A stretch of 50,933 nt of DNA. Source: Fimousia sp045616445 (GTDB taxonomy: Bacteria; Bacillota; Clostridia; Lachnospirales; Lachnospiraceae). A program made the position numbers and the translations under genes. Where the stretch lies: the NCBI GenBank assembly GCA_045616445.1, contig JAZLGR010000005.1, forward strand, positions 1 through 50,933, read 5' to 3'. The notes beneath the pieces were generated by a model that worked only from the letters and a program-made list of their open reading frames with translations, was not told the DNA's origin and ran no database searches. This document shows, piece by piece, positions 16,142 through 24,644 of this stretch. The stretch's first letter is position 1. Each line of letters opens with the position of its first letter.

Positions 16142-16630
16142 TTAATTATAAAGGATTTCTCTTAAGATTGTGATTCGTTCGTTATCGGACATCAAACATA
16201 AGTTGCTGTTCTGGAAACGGGAATCCTGTGTTACTTCTGTCTTTAACCATAATGGTGGACGGAATGCTTCAGCAGATTCCAAATCTGGGAATTCCACTTC
16301 TGCGATGATAAGACCGTCAAAACCGTGTTTGAAAATGTCTACTTCCACAGTTAAACCGTCTTCAATTGGGATAAAGTAACGTGTCTTTGTAATGACATTG
16401 CCATCACATTTTTTTAAGAGATGCTGATAGCTTGCTTCGTTTAAAGGAACTTCTAATTCTTCACGTTCCATCAAACCAGCAGACTTATAGGTAAGTATAT
16501 ATTCATCATTTTTCTTACGGATACGAATAACCGGTTCCGTACAAAGATAAGCCTGTTCAATCTGGGCACTGTCATAGCTGCCAAGATTTCTAGGCGGCAT
16601 CTTCATCAAAAATTTGCGTTCGATTTCCAT
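16142..16630 (-). CDS. CYTH domain protein (triphosphate tunnel metalloenzyme family)
   Basis: A 162-residue CYTH protein. The N-terminal ExExK signature is MEIERKF (E2, E4, K6). The other charged strands that line the triphosphate-binding tunnel follow, such as VIRIRKKNDEYILTYKS and GLTVEVDIFKHGFDGLIIAEVEF. Bacterial members hydrolyse inorganic triphosphate or thiamine triphosphate, or make cyclic AMP (family knowledge); the last is less likely for this short form. GGGAGGA precedes the ATG at 16630, which I prefer over an in-frame ATG 42 bp upstream because the signature must begin at the N-terminus. Confidence 0.88.
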   Translation of the reverse strand: MEIERKFLMKMPPRNLGSYDSAQIEQAYLCTEPVIRIRKKNDEYILTYKSAGLMEREELEVPLNEASYQHLLKKCDGNVITKTRYFIPIEDGLTVEVDIFKHGFDGLIIAEVEFPDLESAEAFRPPLWLKTEVTQDSRFQNSNLCLMSDNERITILREILYN

Positions 16631-16772
16631 AATTATCCTCCCACTTACAAGCGTTCCTATGCTGCTTGCCAAAAGTAAATCACATGAGATATAATATATC
16701 GTAGTTGGCTATATTGTCAAGAAATTATTGCCAGTTCGTGGTTTTCAGAAGGATAAATAGGAGGAAAAAATA

Positions 16773-17321
16773 ATGAACGTTTATGTATTTTTAGCAGATG
16801 GATTTGAAGAAATTGAAGGCTTGACTGTCGTTGATTTACTTCGCAGAGCAGAAATCGATACAACCATGATTTCCATTCAGGACACACCAGCAATTATGGG
16901 TGCACACAAGATTCCGGTTACTGCAGATCTTACCATTGATCATGTCATCGGTGACAAACCGGATATGGTTGTTCTTCCAGGCGGTATGCCGGGAACCTTA
17001 AACTTAAAGGCAGACCAGAGAGTGCGCGATATGGTACAGGCAAACTTAGATGAAGGCAGATATATTGCAGCAATCTGTGCGGCTCCAAGTGTATTTGCAG
17101 ATATGGATCTCTTACAGGGTAAGACAGCGACCAGCTACCCATCCTTTGAGGATACACTTGTGGAAGCAGGCGCAAATTATATTTATGATCAGGTGGCAGT
17201 AGATGGCAAGATCATCACCAGCCGCGGCATGGGCACCGCAATTCCATTTGCAGGAAAGCTCATCGAAGTATTAAAGGATAAGGAGACTGCAGACCGCATC
17301 TTAGACAGCATCGTATACTAG
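16773..17321 (+). CDS. DJ-1/PfpI family protein (ThiJ-like)
   Basis: A 182-residue protein of the DJ-1 branch. The reactive cysteine is C102 in AAICAAPSVF, with E15 in DGFEEIEG in the position of the glutamate that tunes it in DJ-1. The remaining motifs, LPGGMPGT and SYPSFEDTL, also match. Members of this branch act in stress protection and as glyoxalase or deglycase-like enzymes; the exact activity is disputed. It is preceded by GGAGG about 9 bp from the ATG, and the DUF1189 gene begins 27 bp after it. Confidence 0.9.
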   Translation: MNVYVFLADGFEEIEGLTVVDLLRRAEIDTTMISIQDTPAIMGAHKIPVTADLTIDHVIGDKPDMVVLPGGMPGTLNLKADQRVRDMVQANLDEGRYIAAICAAPSVFADMDLLQGKTATSYPSFEDTLVEAGANYIYDQVAVDGKIITSRGMGTAIPFAGKLIEVLKDKETADRILDSIVY

Positions 17322-17348
17322 GCGCTGTTATGCACTGCAAATATAGAT

Positions 17349-18122
17349 ATGACAGATCACAATAAAACATTAAAGAATATGATCGTGACAGCTGCATCCA
17401 ATCCAAAGGGCTATCGAAACCTGCTGGGTGTGAAGAAGCGTGTCGTTCTTCTCTTCATGATCTGCGTGGCATTGATGATCAATGTTATTCAGGTTGTCAT
17501 CCCGGTGGGGACCTTTATGGCAAGCATCGGAGGACCAAAGCATTTTATTCAGGAGACACTGCCGGCCTTTGAATATGAGAATGGAAAGTTCCATATCGAC
17601 CAGAGAGTGGACATCAATCAGGACATCATCCGTATCGTGGCGGACAGTGATGTGAAGGAATTTACCGAGAAGGACGTGGATCAGGATAAGCTGTTAGAAG
17701 TATTAGTCAGCGAAAGTAACATCATCATGGTCAATGTAATCAATGGACAGAACTTTGAGCGTTCTTTTGATCAGATTGGCAAGGATTATCACTTTACCAA
17801 TGAGAATCTGGTGGAGATGCTGCCATACTTCTATGGAAGCATGGCCTTCGGGGCATTCATCGCCAATTTCTATATTATTGGCCAATATTTATACAATGCA
17901 CTGTTTTTGGCTGTTTGCGGCATCATCGCAACGATGCGTACGCCGGGCAGACTGCGCTTTGGTCAGATGTATGTATTTGCCTTGATGGCACGTATGGTTC
18001 CAGCGCTGATTCAGGCACTGGTGTATACCTCTGCGATTCCAATTTTGAATAACATGATCGTAAGCTTCGCACTGACTGTGGCAGAGTTTGCGATTCTCTG
18101 GTTCGCAATCAAGGATGCATAG
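17349..18122 (+). CDS. DUF1189 family membrane protein
   Basis: A 257-residue integral membrane protein. One membrane segment near residues 30-52 follows a basic N-terminus; a large extracytoplasmic part of about 110 residues comes next; then four closely spaced segments cover about 160-255. This 1+4 topology with the soluble loop is that of DUF1189. Function is unknown to me. The ribosome binding site is weak (no clear GGAGG before 17349), so it may depend on the upstream DJ-1/PfpI gene, 27 bp away. It ends before a terminator at 18187. Confidence 0.78.
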   Translation: MTDHNKTLKNMIVTAASNPKGYRNLLGVKKRVVLLFMICVALMINVIQVVIPVGTFMASIGGPKHFIQETLPAFEYENGKFHIDQRVDINQDIIRIVADSDVKEFTEKDVDQDKLLEVLVSESNIIMVNVINGQNFERSFDQIGKDYHFTNENLVEMLPYFYGSMAFGAFIANFYIIGQYLYNALFLAVCGIIATMRTPGRLRFGQMYVFALMARMVPALIQALVYTSAIPILNNMIVSFALTVAEFAILWFAIKDA

Positions 18123-18186
18123 ATCAAGAACGAATAAATCAAGAACGCATCGAGCATTGGAAGATTAAAATCATATAAGCATCATT

Positions 18187-18220
18187 AAGCTGTGTGGGAG
18201 ATACCTGCACAGCTTTTTTG
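18187..18220 (+). terminator. Intrinsic terminator after the DUF1189 gene
   Basis: AAGCTGTG (18187-18194) pairs with CACAGCTT (18208-18215), followed by a T-run. It ends the DJ-1/DUF1189 unit before the two-component operon. Confidence 0.85.
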
Positions 18221-18240
18221 TGCGATTTTATGTCAGATAT

Positions 18241-18289
18241 TAAGATTTTTGTAAGATTTCTGTCAAACCCTTTGAAAGAAGTTTATAAT
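18241..18289 (+). promoter_or_regulatory. Promoter with 11-bp direct repeats before the response regulator gene
   Basis: TAAGATTT occurs at 18241-18248 and 18252-18259, an 11-bp period like the direct repeats bound by OmpR/PhoB-type regulators. A perfect TATAAT lies at 18284-18289, and a poor -35 (TGTCAA, 18261-18266) sits 17 bp before it. A weak -35 preceded by tandem boxes fits an activator-dependent, possibly autoregulated promoter (inference). Confidence 0.55.
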
Positions 18290-18322
18290 AGACTTAAACC
18301 ATCGGAACAAGGAGGCACGAAT

Positions 18323-19036
18323 ATGGAACAGACAATTTTAGTAGTAGATGACGACAGAGAGATTGTCGGAGCAATCAAAAAGCTTTTAGAAATCGAAGGA
18401 TATCATGTACTGGCAGCTTATGATGGCGTGGATGCGTTAGAATGTCTGATGGAAGAAGAAGTACATCTGATCATCTTAGACATTATGATGCCGAAGATGA
18501 ATGGCCTGACCACATTGATGAAGATCCGCGAGCGAAAGAACATCCCGGTTCTTTTATTGTCCGCAAAGACAGAAGAATCTGACAAGGTGCTGGGGCTTTC
18601 CATGGGCGCAGATGATTATATCGAGAAGCCATATCGCCCGGCAGAGCTGGTGGCAAGGGTCAAATCTTCTTTAAGACGTTACCTGGTTTTCTCCGGTGCA
18701 AATGTTACTGAAACAGATCCACAGTCTGAGAATGTGCTGATCAATGGTGGGCTCACCTTAAATATGGATGAAAAACAAATCTATGTGGATGGAGAACCAG
18801 TAAAACTGACACCAACGGAGTATAAGATTGTCGCATTGCTGATGAAATATCCAGGGAGAGTTTTCTCCGCAGAAGAAATCTACGAAAGAGTCTGGAACGA
18901 GCCAGCCTATGGCCCGGAGAATACTGTTATGGTCCATGTTCGCCGAATCCGTGAAAAAATTGAAATTAATCCAAAAGTTCCAAAATATTTAAAGGTGGTG
19001 TGGGGAATTGGCTACAAAATGGAAAAGTATCGTTAG
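18323..19036 (+). CDS. OmpR/PhoB-family response regulator
   Basis: A 237-residue two-domain regulator. The receiver domain has the acidic pair D10/D11, phospho-acceptor D53 in LILDIMMP, S80 and K102 in IEKPY. The C-terminal winged helix (about 140-237) includes LTPTEYKIVALLMKYPGRVFS and ENTVMVHVRRIREKIE. The start at 18323 has AAGGAGG 7 bp upstream; an ATG at 18194 lies inside the terminator. The histidine kinase gene overlaps its 3' end by 29 bp, so the two are translated together. Direct repeats in the promoter suggest autoregulation. Confidence 0.95.
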   Translation: MEQTILVVDDDREIVGAIKKLLEIEGYHVLAAYDGVDALECLMEEEVHLIILDIMMPKMNGLTTLMKIRERKNIPVLLLSAKTEESDKVLGLSMGADDYIEKPYRPAELVARVKSSLRRYLVFSGANVTETDPQSENVLINGGLTLNMDEKQIYVDGEPVKLTPTEYKIVALLMKYPGRVFSAEEIYERVWNEPAYGPENTVMVHVRRIREKIEINPKVPKYLKVVWGIGYKMEKYR

Positions 19037-21194
19037 ACAATTATTATTATGGGCTGCAGTTATTGCAATTTTAGCAACTACAGTCCTTAGCTGTAAAGAA
19101 GCAATCGATGTGGCAGAACATGTGAGATCACTGGAAGAATCTACGCCTCAGATCAATTATGATTTGGAGGAGGCAGTGACAAGAGATGTCTCCTTTGAGG
19201 ATAGTAAGACCTATCAGAGCCTGTGTCAGTTTGTGATGGGTTATTATGCGGGAGAGGTTCTCATGGAGGAAGGAATCATCAAGGTTGATGACGAGCATGA
19301 GTATCTGGAACCAGAAGAACAGCTTGTAGAACGGGCAACTGTTACAGCTAAGATTCATTACAAAAAAGACGCCAAAAAGAAGGATCAGACCTTTTCTTAT
19401 CACAAGGGAAAGTATGAAGAAGTGAAAGACTCCGCAGATACAGCGCCCAACCGTGTATCAAATACCTATTATGCGAGATGCGTACAGGGCAAGGATGTGG
19501 AAGGCTACTGGAATGAGGAAACACAGAAGAGTGAAAATCGTACCTACTATTATATGGAGGGGAATATCTTCTCTGATGCCAGGATGGCAAAGCTTCTAAG
19601 AGAAGGCGCATATTATACCTCTCTTAAGAAAAAAACAGATATCGATTGTATTGAGATGAAGATTATCATGGATCCGGAACTGGTTGCAGAAACCTATAAT
19701 CACTGGGTAGACTGGAAAGCATTGGTTAAGAATGATATCAGATATTTTGAAATCTATGCAGCGATTATGCTAATCTCCTGCCTGCTAATCTTAATCTGTG
19801 CATCTCCAAAGGACCGTACCAGAGTTGGCAGCTGGGTCGACAGCATCTATCTTGAAATTCACTGGTTTATCTTCTTTGTATTCTTCTGCTGTAGTGTCGG
19901 CTGTGCAGTTGCTGGTGTTGCTTCCTGGGATGAAGGATTGACCGAAAACTTCATGGAACTTGCTGTTTTTGGTATGTTGGTATTTGAATTAGCAGGACTA
20001 TACATGATCATCTCCGGCGTACGCAAGTTAAAAGACCATTACTACTTTAGAAGCAGTATTGTATACAAACTAGCCGCTGGCACAGGAAATGTGATTAAAA
20101 ATCAGACCAGACAATGGAATGAGCTCCGTGGCAAGGAAGCCTCCACCTTAAGAATCCGTGAAAAGGAATTAAAGAGAAAACGTAACACTTTGATCCTCTA
20201 TGCAGTAGGCGTTGTGGCAGTCACATTCTTATTCCTTTGTTTAGTTGGTGTGGATGGTGCATTCTTTCTTCTCGGCGTAGCCTTTGTGGTGCCGATGTTG
20301 TGGCTGTTCGTCAGATTATTCAAGGATTATCGCATGTCCATTCAGGATATGCTGGATTTTGAGAAGGTACTCTTACAGATTGATGAAATAGCAAGTGGAG
20401 ACCTTGATGCCAAGACGGATATTGGGGAAGAATCCCTCTACTATGCGGCAACCAAAAACTTAGAGGGCATCGGACAGGGATTGGAAAACAGCATGCAGGA
20501 GCAGATGAAGAGCGAACGCATGAAGGTTGACCTGATTACCAATGTTTCCCACGATCTGAAGACTCCTCTTACCTCCATTATCGGATATATCGATCTCCTT
20601 TCTAAGGATGAGACACTTTCTGAGGAATCCCGTGATTATGTATCCATCTTGGAGAAGAAATCGGAACGTCTTCGCAATATCGTGACGGACCTTTTCGACC
20701 TTGCAAAATCCACTTCAGGCAATGTGGATCTCAACTTAACTTCCATCGATTTTCGCCGTCTGGTGCAGCAGACACTGGCTGAGATGAGCGATACCATCGA
20801 GGAATCCGGTTTTGCAATCGTGGAAAAATACGATGCAGAACCTACCATGATTATGGCAGATGCGGACAGAATGTATCGTGTCATCCAGAATATCATGGAT
20901 AATGCATTAAAATATTCCTTAACCGGCAGCAGAATCTTCGTTTCATTAAAAGATATTGGAACAGATGAGATTCGATTAGAAGTGATTAATACCGCATCCT
21001 ATCAAATGGACTTTGATGAGGAGGAAATCACAGAACGTTTCCGTCGTGGTGACGAAGCAAGAAGCACCGAAGGCAGCGGTTTGGGTCTCTCCATTGCAGA
21101 CAGCTTTACAAAGCTCAGTGGTGGCAATTTGGAAGTTCATACCAGAGGCGATCAGTTTGTGGTGGAAATTACATTCAAAAAGATTATGAAATAA
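19008..21194 (+). CDS. Sensor histidine kinase, TTG start
   Basis: A 728-residue membrane kinase. It has an N-terminal membrane segment (about 9-27), a long extracytoplasmic part to about 245, and then several membrane segments (about 245-264, 283-303, 313-336, 395-440). A HAMP-like stretch, HisKA and HATPase domains follow. The phosphorylated histidine is H515 in VSHDLKTPLTS; the N box is NIMDNALKYS and the G box GSGLGLSIAD. The frame has no suitable ATG near its start; TTG at 19008, with AAAGGTGG about 9 bp upstream inside the regulator gene, gives a proper N-terminus. The signal is unknown. Confidence 0.92.
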   Translation: MATKWKSIVRQLLLWAAVIAILATTVLSCKEAIDVAEHVRSLEESTPQINYDLEEAVTRDVSFEDSKTYQSLCQFVMGYYAGEVLMEEGIIKVDDEHEYLEPEEQLVERATVTAKIHYKKDAKKKDQTFSYHKGKYEEVKDSADTAPNRVSNTYYARCVQGKDVEGYWNEETQKSENRTYYYMEGNIFSDARMAKLLREGAYYTSLKKKTDIDCIEMKIIMDPELVAETYNHWVDWKALVKNDIRYFEIYAAIMLISCLLILICASPKDRTRVGSWVDSIYLEIHWFIFFVFFCCSVGCAVAGVASWDEGLTENFMELAVFGMLVFELAGLYMIISGVRKLKDHYYFRSSIVYKLAAGTGNVIKNQTRQWNELRGKEASTLRIREKELKRKRNTLILYAVGVVAVTFLFLCLVGVDGAFFLLGVAFVVPMLWLFVRLFKDYRMSIQDMLDFEKVLLQIDEIASGDLDAKTDIGEESLYYAATKNLEGIGQGLENSMQEQMKSERMKVDLITNVSHDLKTPLTSIIGYIDLLSKDETLSEESRDYVSILEKKSERLRNIVTDLFDLAKSTSGNVDLNLTSIDFRRLVQQTLAEMSDTIEESGFAIVEKYDAEPTMIMADADRMYRVIQNIMDNALKYSLTGSRIFVSLKDIGTDEIRLEVINTASYQMDFDEEEITERFRRGDEARSTEGSGLGLSIADSFTKLSGGNLEVHTRGDQFVVEITFKKIMK

Positions 21195-21358
21195 TTAATT
21201 ATATAAACTTCATCATGTGAAAACTTAATATATTTCGAAACTCTGTACAGACAGCTTAAATCTGTTGTTTTTCAGAAAAATGCGTGCTAATCTTTGGGTG
21301 AAAATGAAAGTAGAATTCGAAAGAATTTCAAAAAATAGCCAGAGATTGGAGAAAAACA

Positions 21359-22789
21359 ATGAATCATCAGGACACAGATATGAAATTAAAAGAAGAATGC
21401 GGCGTTTTTGGCATCTACGATTTTGATGGCAATGATGTCGCTTCTTCTATTTATTATGGACTTTTTGCACTGCAGCATCGTGGGCAGGAAAGCTGCGGAA
21501 TTGCCGTTTCTGATACCGAGGGACCAAAAGGAAATATAGAGCAGAAGAAAGGCATGGGACTTTGCAACGAAGTATTTACACCGGAAAATCTGGCACAGTT
21601 ACCGGGTAATATCGGGGTTGGACACGTAAGATATTCAACTGCAGGTGAAAGTACTATTGCAAATGCACAGCCACTTGTATTAAACTATATAAAGGGAACA
21701 CTCGGTTTGGTTCACAATGGGAACCTGATCAATGCCCACGAATTAAGACGTGAATTAGAATATGATGGCGCGATTTTCCAGACCACCATCGATACAGAGG
21801 TGATTGCCTACCATATCGCAAGACAGCGTGTGAAGACAGATTCTGTAGAGGAGGCGGTGAAGAATGCAGCGAAGAAGCTGAAGGGAGCATTCTCCATTGT
21901 GGTGATGTCACCCAGAAAGCTGATCGGTCTTCGTGATCCTCAGGGCTTTCGTCCGTTATGCATTGGCAAGAGAGACAATGCATATATTTTAGCATCTGAG
22001 ACCTGTGCACTTGATACCATTGGCGCAGAGTTTGTTCGTGATGTGGAGCCAGGTGAGATGGTTACGATTACACCGGAAGGAATTGCATCGGATAAATCTT
22101 TATGTATCCCGGAGGAAAAGCGCGGAAGATGTATCTTCGAATGGATTTATTTTGCAAGAACAGACAGCTACATCGACGATGTCAGTGTCTACAGCGCAAG
22201 AATTGCAGCTGGAAGATTCCTTGCACAGGACTGCCCGGTGGAGGCAGACTTGGTTGTCGGCGTTCCGGAATCTGGTAACGCAGCAGCCATGGGCTATGCC
22301 ATGGAATCCGGCATTCCATATGGAACTGCATTTGTGAAGAATACTTATGTGGGAAGAACCTTCATCAAGCCAAAGCAGAAGAATCGCGAATCTTCTGTTA
22401 CGATCAAATTGAACGCCCTTCGTGAGGCCGTATCAGGCAAGAGAGTCATCATGATCGATGATTCCATTGTCCGTGGAACAACCAGTGACCGAATTGTCAA
22501 GATGCTCCGAGACGCAGGAGCAACAGAAGTACATGTTAGAATCAGTTCGCCACCTTTTTTGTGGCCATGCTACTTTGGAACCGACGTGCCGGCTAGAGAA
22601 CAGCTCATTGCTTACAACCGCACAGTGGAAGAAATCAGACAAATCATCGGTGCAGATTCCCTGGGTTACCTGAATCTTTCCAGATTAGAAGAGATGGTCC
22701 CTGGCAGAAGTATCTGTAAAGGATGCTTTACCGGCACCTACCCACTCGCTCCTCCGACGGAAGATATTCGAGGTAACTATGATCGGTAA
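21359..22789 (+). CDS. purF: Amidophosphoribosyltransferase
   Basis: First committed step of purine synthesis: glutamine plus PRPP gives phosphoribosylamine. The 476-residue protein is the propeptide type. C14 in EECGVFG would become the N-terminal nucleophile after cleavage. The glutaminase domain (14-240) is followed by a phosphoribosyltransferase domain with VIMIDDSIVRGTT, the PRPP loop. Cysteines in GRCIFEW, LWPCYFG and SICKGC match the four ligands of the [4Fe-4S] cluster known in the B. subtilis enzyme. It is followed 33 bp later by purB. I see no purine riboswitch or clear operator in the 164 bp before it. Confidence 0.97.
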   Translation: MNHQDTDMKLKEECGVFGIYDFDGNDVASSIYYGLFALQHRGQESCGIAVSDTEGPKGNIEQKKGMGLCNEVFTPENLAQLPGNIGVGHVRYSTAGESTIANAQPLVLNYIKGTLGLVHNGNLINAHELRRELEYDGAIFQTTIDTEVIAYHIARQRVKTDSVEEAVKNAAKKLKGAFSIVVMSPRKLIGLRDPQGFRPLCIGKRDNAYILASETCALDTIGAEFVRDVEPGEMVTITPEGIASDKSLCIPEEKRGRCIFEWIYFARTDSYIDDVSVYSARIAAGRFLAQDCPVEADLVVGVPESGNAAAMGYAMESGIPYGTAFVKNTYVGRTFIKPKQKNRESSVTIKLNALREAVSGKRVIMIDDSIVRGTTSDRIVKMLRDAGATEVHVRISSPPFLWPCYFGTDVPAREQLIAYNRTVEEIRQIIGADSLGYLNLSRLEEMVPGRSICKGCFTGTYPLAPPTEDIRGNYDR

Positions 22790-22822
22790 CCAATAAAATT
22801 GAAAATAGAAGGAGTTTAACAA

Positions 22823-24256
22823 ATGAGTACAGATCGTTATTCAAGCCCATTATCCGAACGTTATGCAAGCAAAGAAATGCAGGCAATCTTTTCCCAGGAC
22901 AAAAAATTCAAAACATGGAGAAAGTTATGGATTGCATTAGCAGAAACAGAACATGAATTAGGCTTAAATATCACACAGGAACAGATTGATGAATTAAAGG
23001 CCAACGCTGAAGATATCAACTACGAAGTAGCAAGAGCCCGCGAAAAAGAAGTTCGTCATGACGTTATGTCCCATGTATATGCTTATGGTCAGCAGTGTCC
23101 AACTGCAAAGGGTATCATCCACTTAGGAGCAACATCCTGCTACGTTGGTGATAACACAGATATCATTATCATGACAGAAGCATTAAAACTCGTTAAAACC
23201 AAATTACTTAACGTAATCAATGAATTATCCAAATTTGCAATGGAATACAAAGATCTTCCAACACTTGCATTTACACATTTCCAGCCTGCACAGCCAACAA
23301 CAGTTGGTAAGCGTGCTACACTCTGGATCATGGATTTATTATACGATTTAGAAGATTTAGATCATGTAATCGACAACATGATGTTACTTGGATGTAAAGG
23401 AACAACAGGTACACAGGCATCCTTCTTAGAATTATTCAATGGCGACCATGAAACAATCAAAAAGATCGATGGCATGATCGCAGAAAAGATGGGATTTAGC
23501 AAATGTCAGCCAGTATCCGGTCAGACATATTCCCGTAAAGTAGACTCCAGAGTATTATCCGTACTTTCCGGTATTGCGCAGTCTGCACATAAGTTCTCCA
23601 ACGACATCCGTCTTCTTCAGCACTTAAAAGAAATTGAAGAACCATTTGAAAAGAGCCAGATTGGATCCTCTGCTATGGCTTACAAACGTAACCCAATGAG
23701 ATCCGAACGTATCGCTTCTTTATCCAACTATGTGATGAGTGACGTAATGAATGCTGCATTCGTAGCATCCACACAGTGGTTCGAAAGAACACTTGATGAC
23801 TCCGCCAATAAACGTCTCTCCGTTCCAGAAGGATTCTTAGCAATCGACGGTATCTTAGACTTATACTTAAATGTCGTTGACGGTTTAGTAGTATATGACA
23901 AAGTAATCACATCCCGTCTTATGAAAGAACTTCCATTCATCGCAACAGAAAATATCATGATGGATGCTGTAAAACGTGGTGGAGACCGTCAGGAACTTCA
24001 TGAATTAATCCGTGTTCATTCCATGGACGCTGGCCGTGTTGTTAAGGTAGAAGGTAAAGAAAACGATTTATTAGAAAGAATCGCAGCAGACCCTGCATTC
24101 AACACAACTATGGAAGAATTAGAATCCATTATGGATCCTGCTAACTTCGTTGGACGTGCACCACAGCAGACAGAAGAGTTTGTACTTGAAGTTGTAAATC
24201 CAATTTTGGAAGAAAACAAAGAAGTATTAGGTATGACAGCTGAAATTAACGTATAA
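22823..24256 (+). CDS. purB: Adenylosuccinate lyase
   Basis: Acts twice in purine synthesis, splitting fumarate from SAICAR and from adenylosuccinate. The 477-residue protein has the family signature SSAMAYKRNPMRSERI (around residue 287) and the TSCYVGDNTD block near residue 110. It is a long PurB form, as in Clostridia and eukaryotes, rather than the roughly 430-residue B. subtilis type. GAAGGAG precedes the start and purF lies upstream in the same unit. Its last seven codons form part of the arm of a 330-bp inverted repeat that continues beyond the stop. Confidence 0.96.
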   Translation: MSTDRYSSPLSERYASKEMQAIFSQDKKFKTWRKLWIALAETEHELGLNITQEQIDELKANAEDINYEVARAREKEVRHDVMSHVYAYGQQCPTAKGIIHLGATSCYVGDNTDIIIMTEALKLVKTKLLNVINELSKFAMEYKDLPTLAFTHFQPAQPTTVGKRATLWIMDLLYDLEDLDHVIDNMMLLGCKGTTGTQASFLELFNGDHETIKKIDGMIAEKMGFSKCQPVSGQTYSRKVDSRVLSVLSGIAQSAHKFSNDIRLLQHLKEIEEPFEKSQIGSSAMAYKRNPMRSERIASLSNYVMSDVMNAAFVASTQWFERTLDDSANKRLSVPEGFLAIDGILDLYLNVVDGLVVYDKVITSRLMKELPFIATENIMMDAVKRGGDRQELHELIRVHSMDAGRVVKVEGKENDLLERIAADPAFNTTMEELESIMDPANFVGRAPQQTEEFVLEVVNPILEENKEVLGMTAEINV

Positions 24257-24564
24257 TAGCAAACCTTGCCATTTTGCATAGACCATTTTCTTTGCAAACC
24301 AAAAAGACAAGAACAACTAGGAATTGCTCGTTTGCTTTGCTTATTGCAACCGTCTTTTGAATATTGAACAAAATCAAAAAGTGTATGTGTCATTCGGATT
24401 ACATCCGTCTGAACACATACACTTTTTTCTTTATGTTCACTGATCAAAAGACAGTTGGCATCAGCAAACGAGCATTTCAAGTTGTTCTAAAGTCTTTTTT
24501 CCAGCAAAACCAATGGTCTATACAAAATGACTTGGTTTGCGTTTGTACGTTAGGTTCGGCTGTC
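24235..24564. repeat. 330-bp imperfect inverted repeat centred on the purB terminator
   Basis: Left arm 24235-24399 and right arm 24400-24564 are inverted copies, matching over about three quarters of positions by eye. Perfect blocks include 24325-24336 with 24463-24474, and the core AAAAAGTGTATGTGT (24376-24390) with its complement at 24413-24427. That core, with its A-tract and T-tract, is a bidirectional terminator for purB and the convergent lipid kinase. The left arm begins inside purB (codons for TAEINV and the stop), so the right arm holds a decayed inverted copy of the purB 3' end. Mismatches are spread as small internal loops, with no conserved reading frame across the element. Confidence 0.88.
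24376..24428 (+). terminator. purB intrinsic terminator, axis of the long inverted repeat
   Basis: AAAAAGTGTATGTGT (24376-24390) pairs with ACACATACACTTTTT (24413-24427), and the apex contains CGGAT/ATCCG. T-run on the right for purB, A-run on the left for the opposite strand. Confidence 0.88.
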
Positions 24565-24598
24565 GATTCGTCGTGAGTTGAGCTGTGATTTATCATGA

Positions 24599-24639
24599 TT
24601 TCAGCTATCATACCGGAACTTCAGCTGTCATACCGAAGC
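24599..24639 (-). repeat. Two further inverted copies of the purB 3' segment, 21-bp period
   Basis: On the minus strand, 24634-24620 reads GGTATGACAGCTGAA, an exact 15-base match to purB codons at 24230-24244. Directly next to it, 24613-24599 reads GGTATGATAGCTGAA, one base different. The two units are 21 bp apart and lie between the long inverted repeat and the lipid kinase stop codon. Together with the right arm of that repeat, which has the variant GACAGCCGAA, there are three inverted copies of the same purB segment. The rest of 24565-24644 shows no gene. Confidence 0.8.
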
Positions 24640-24644
24640 AGAGC

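Noticed and set aside
21195..21358. A purine riboswitch or PurR operator before purF
   Set aside because: I could not find the conserved riboswitch loops or a convincing tandem PurBox.
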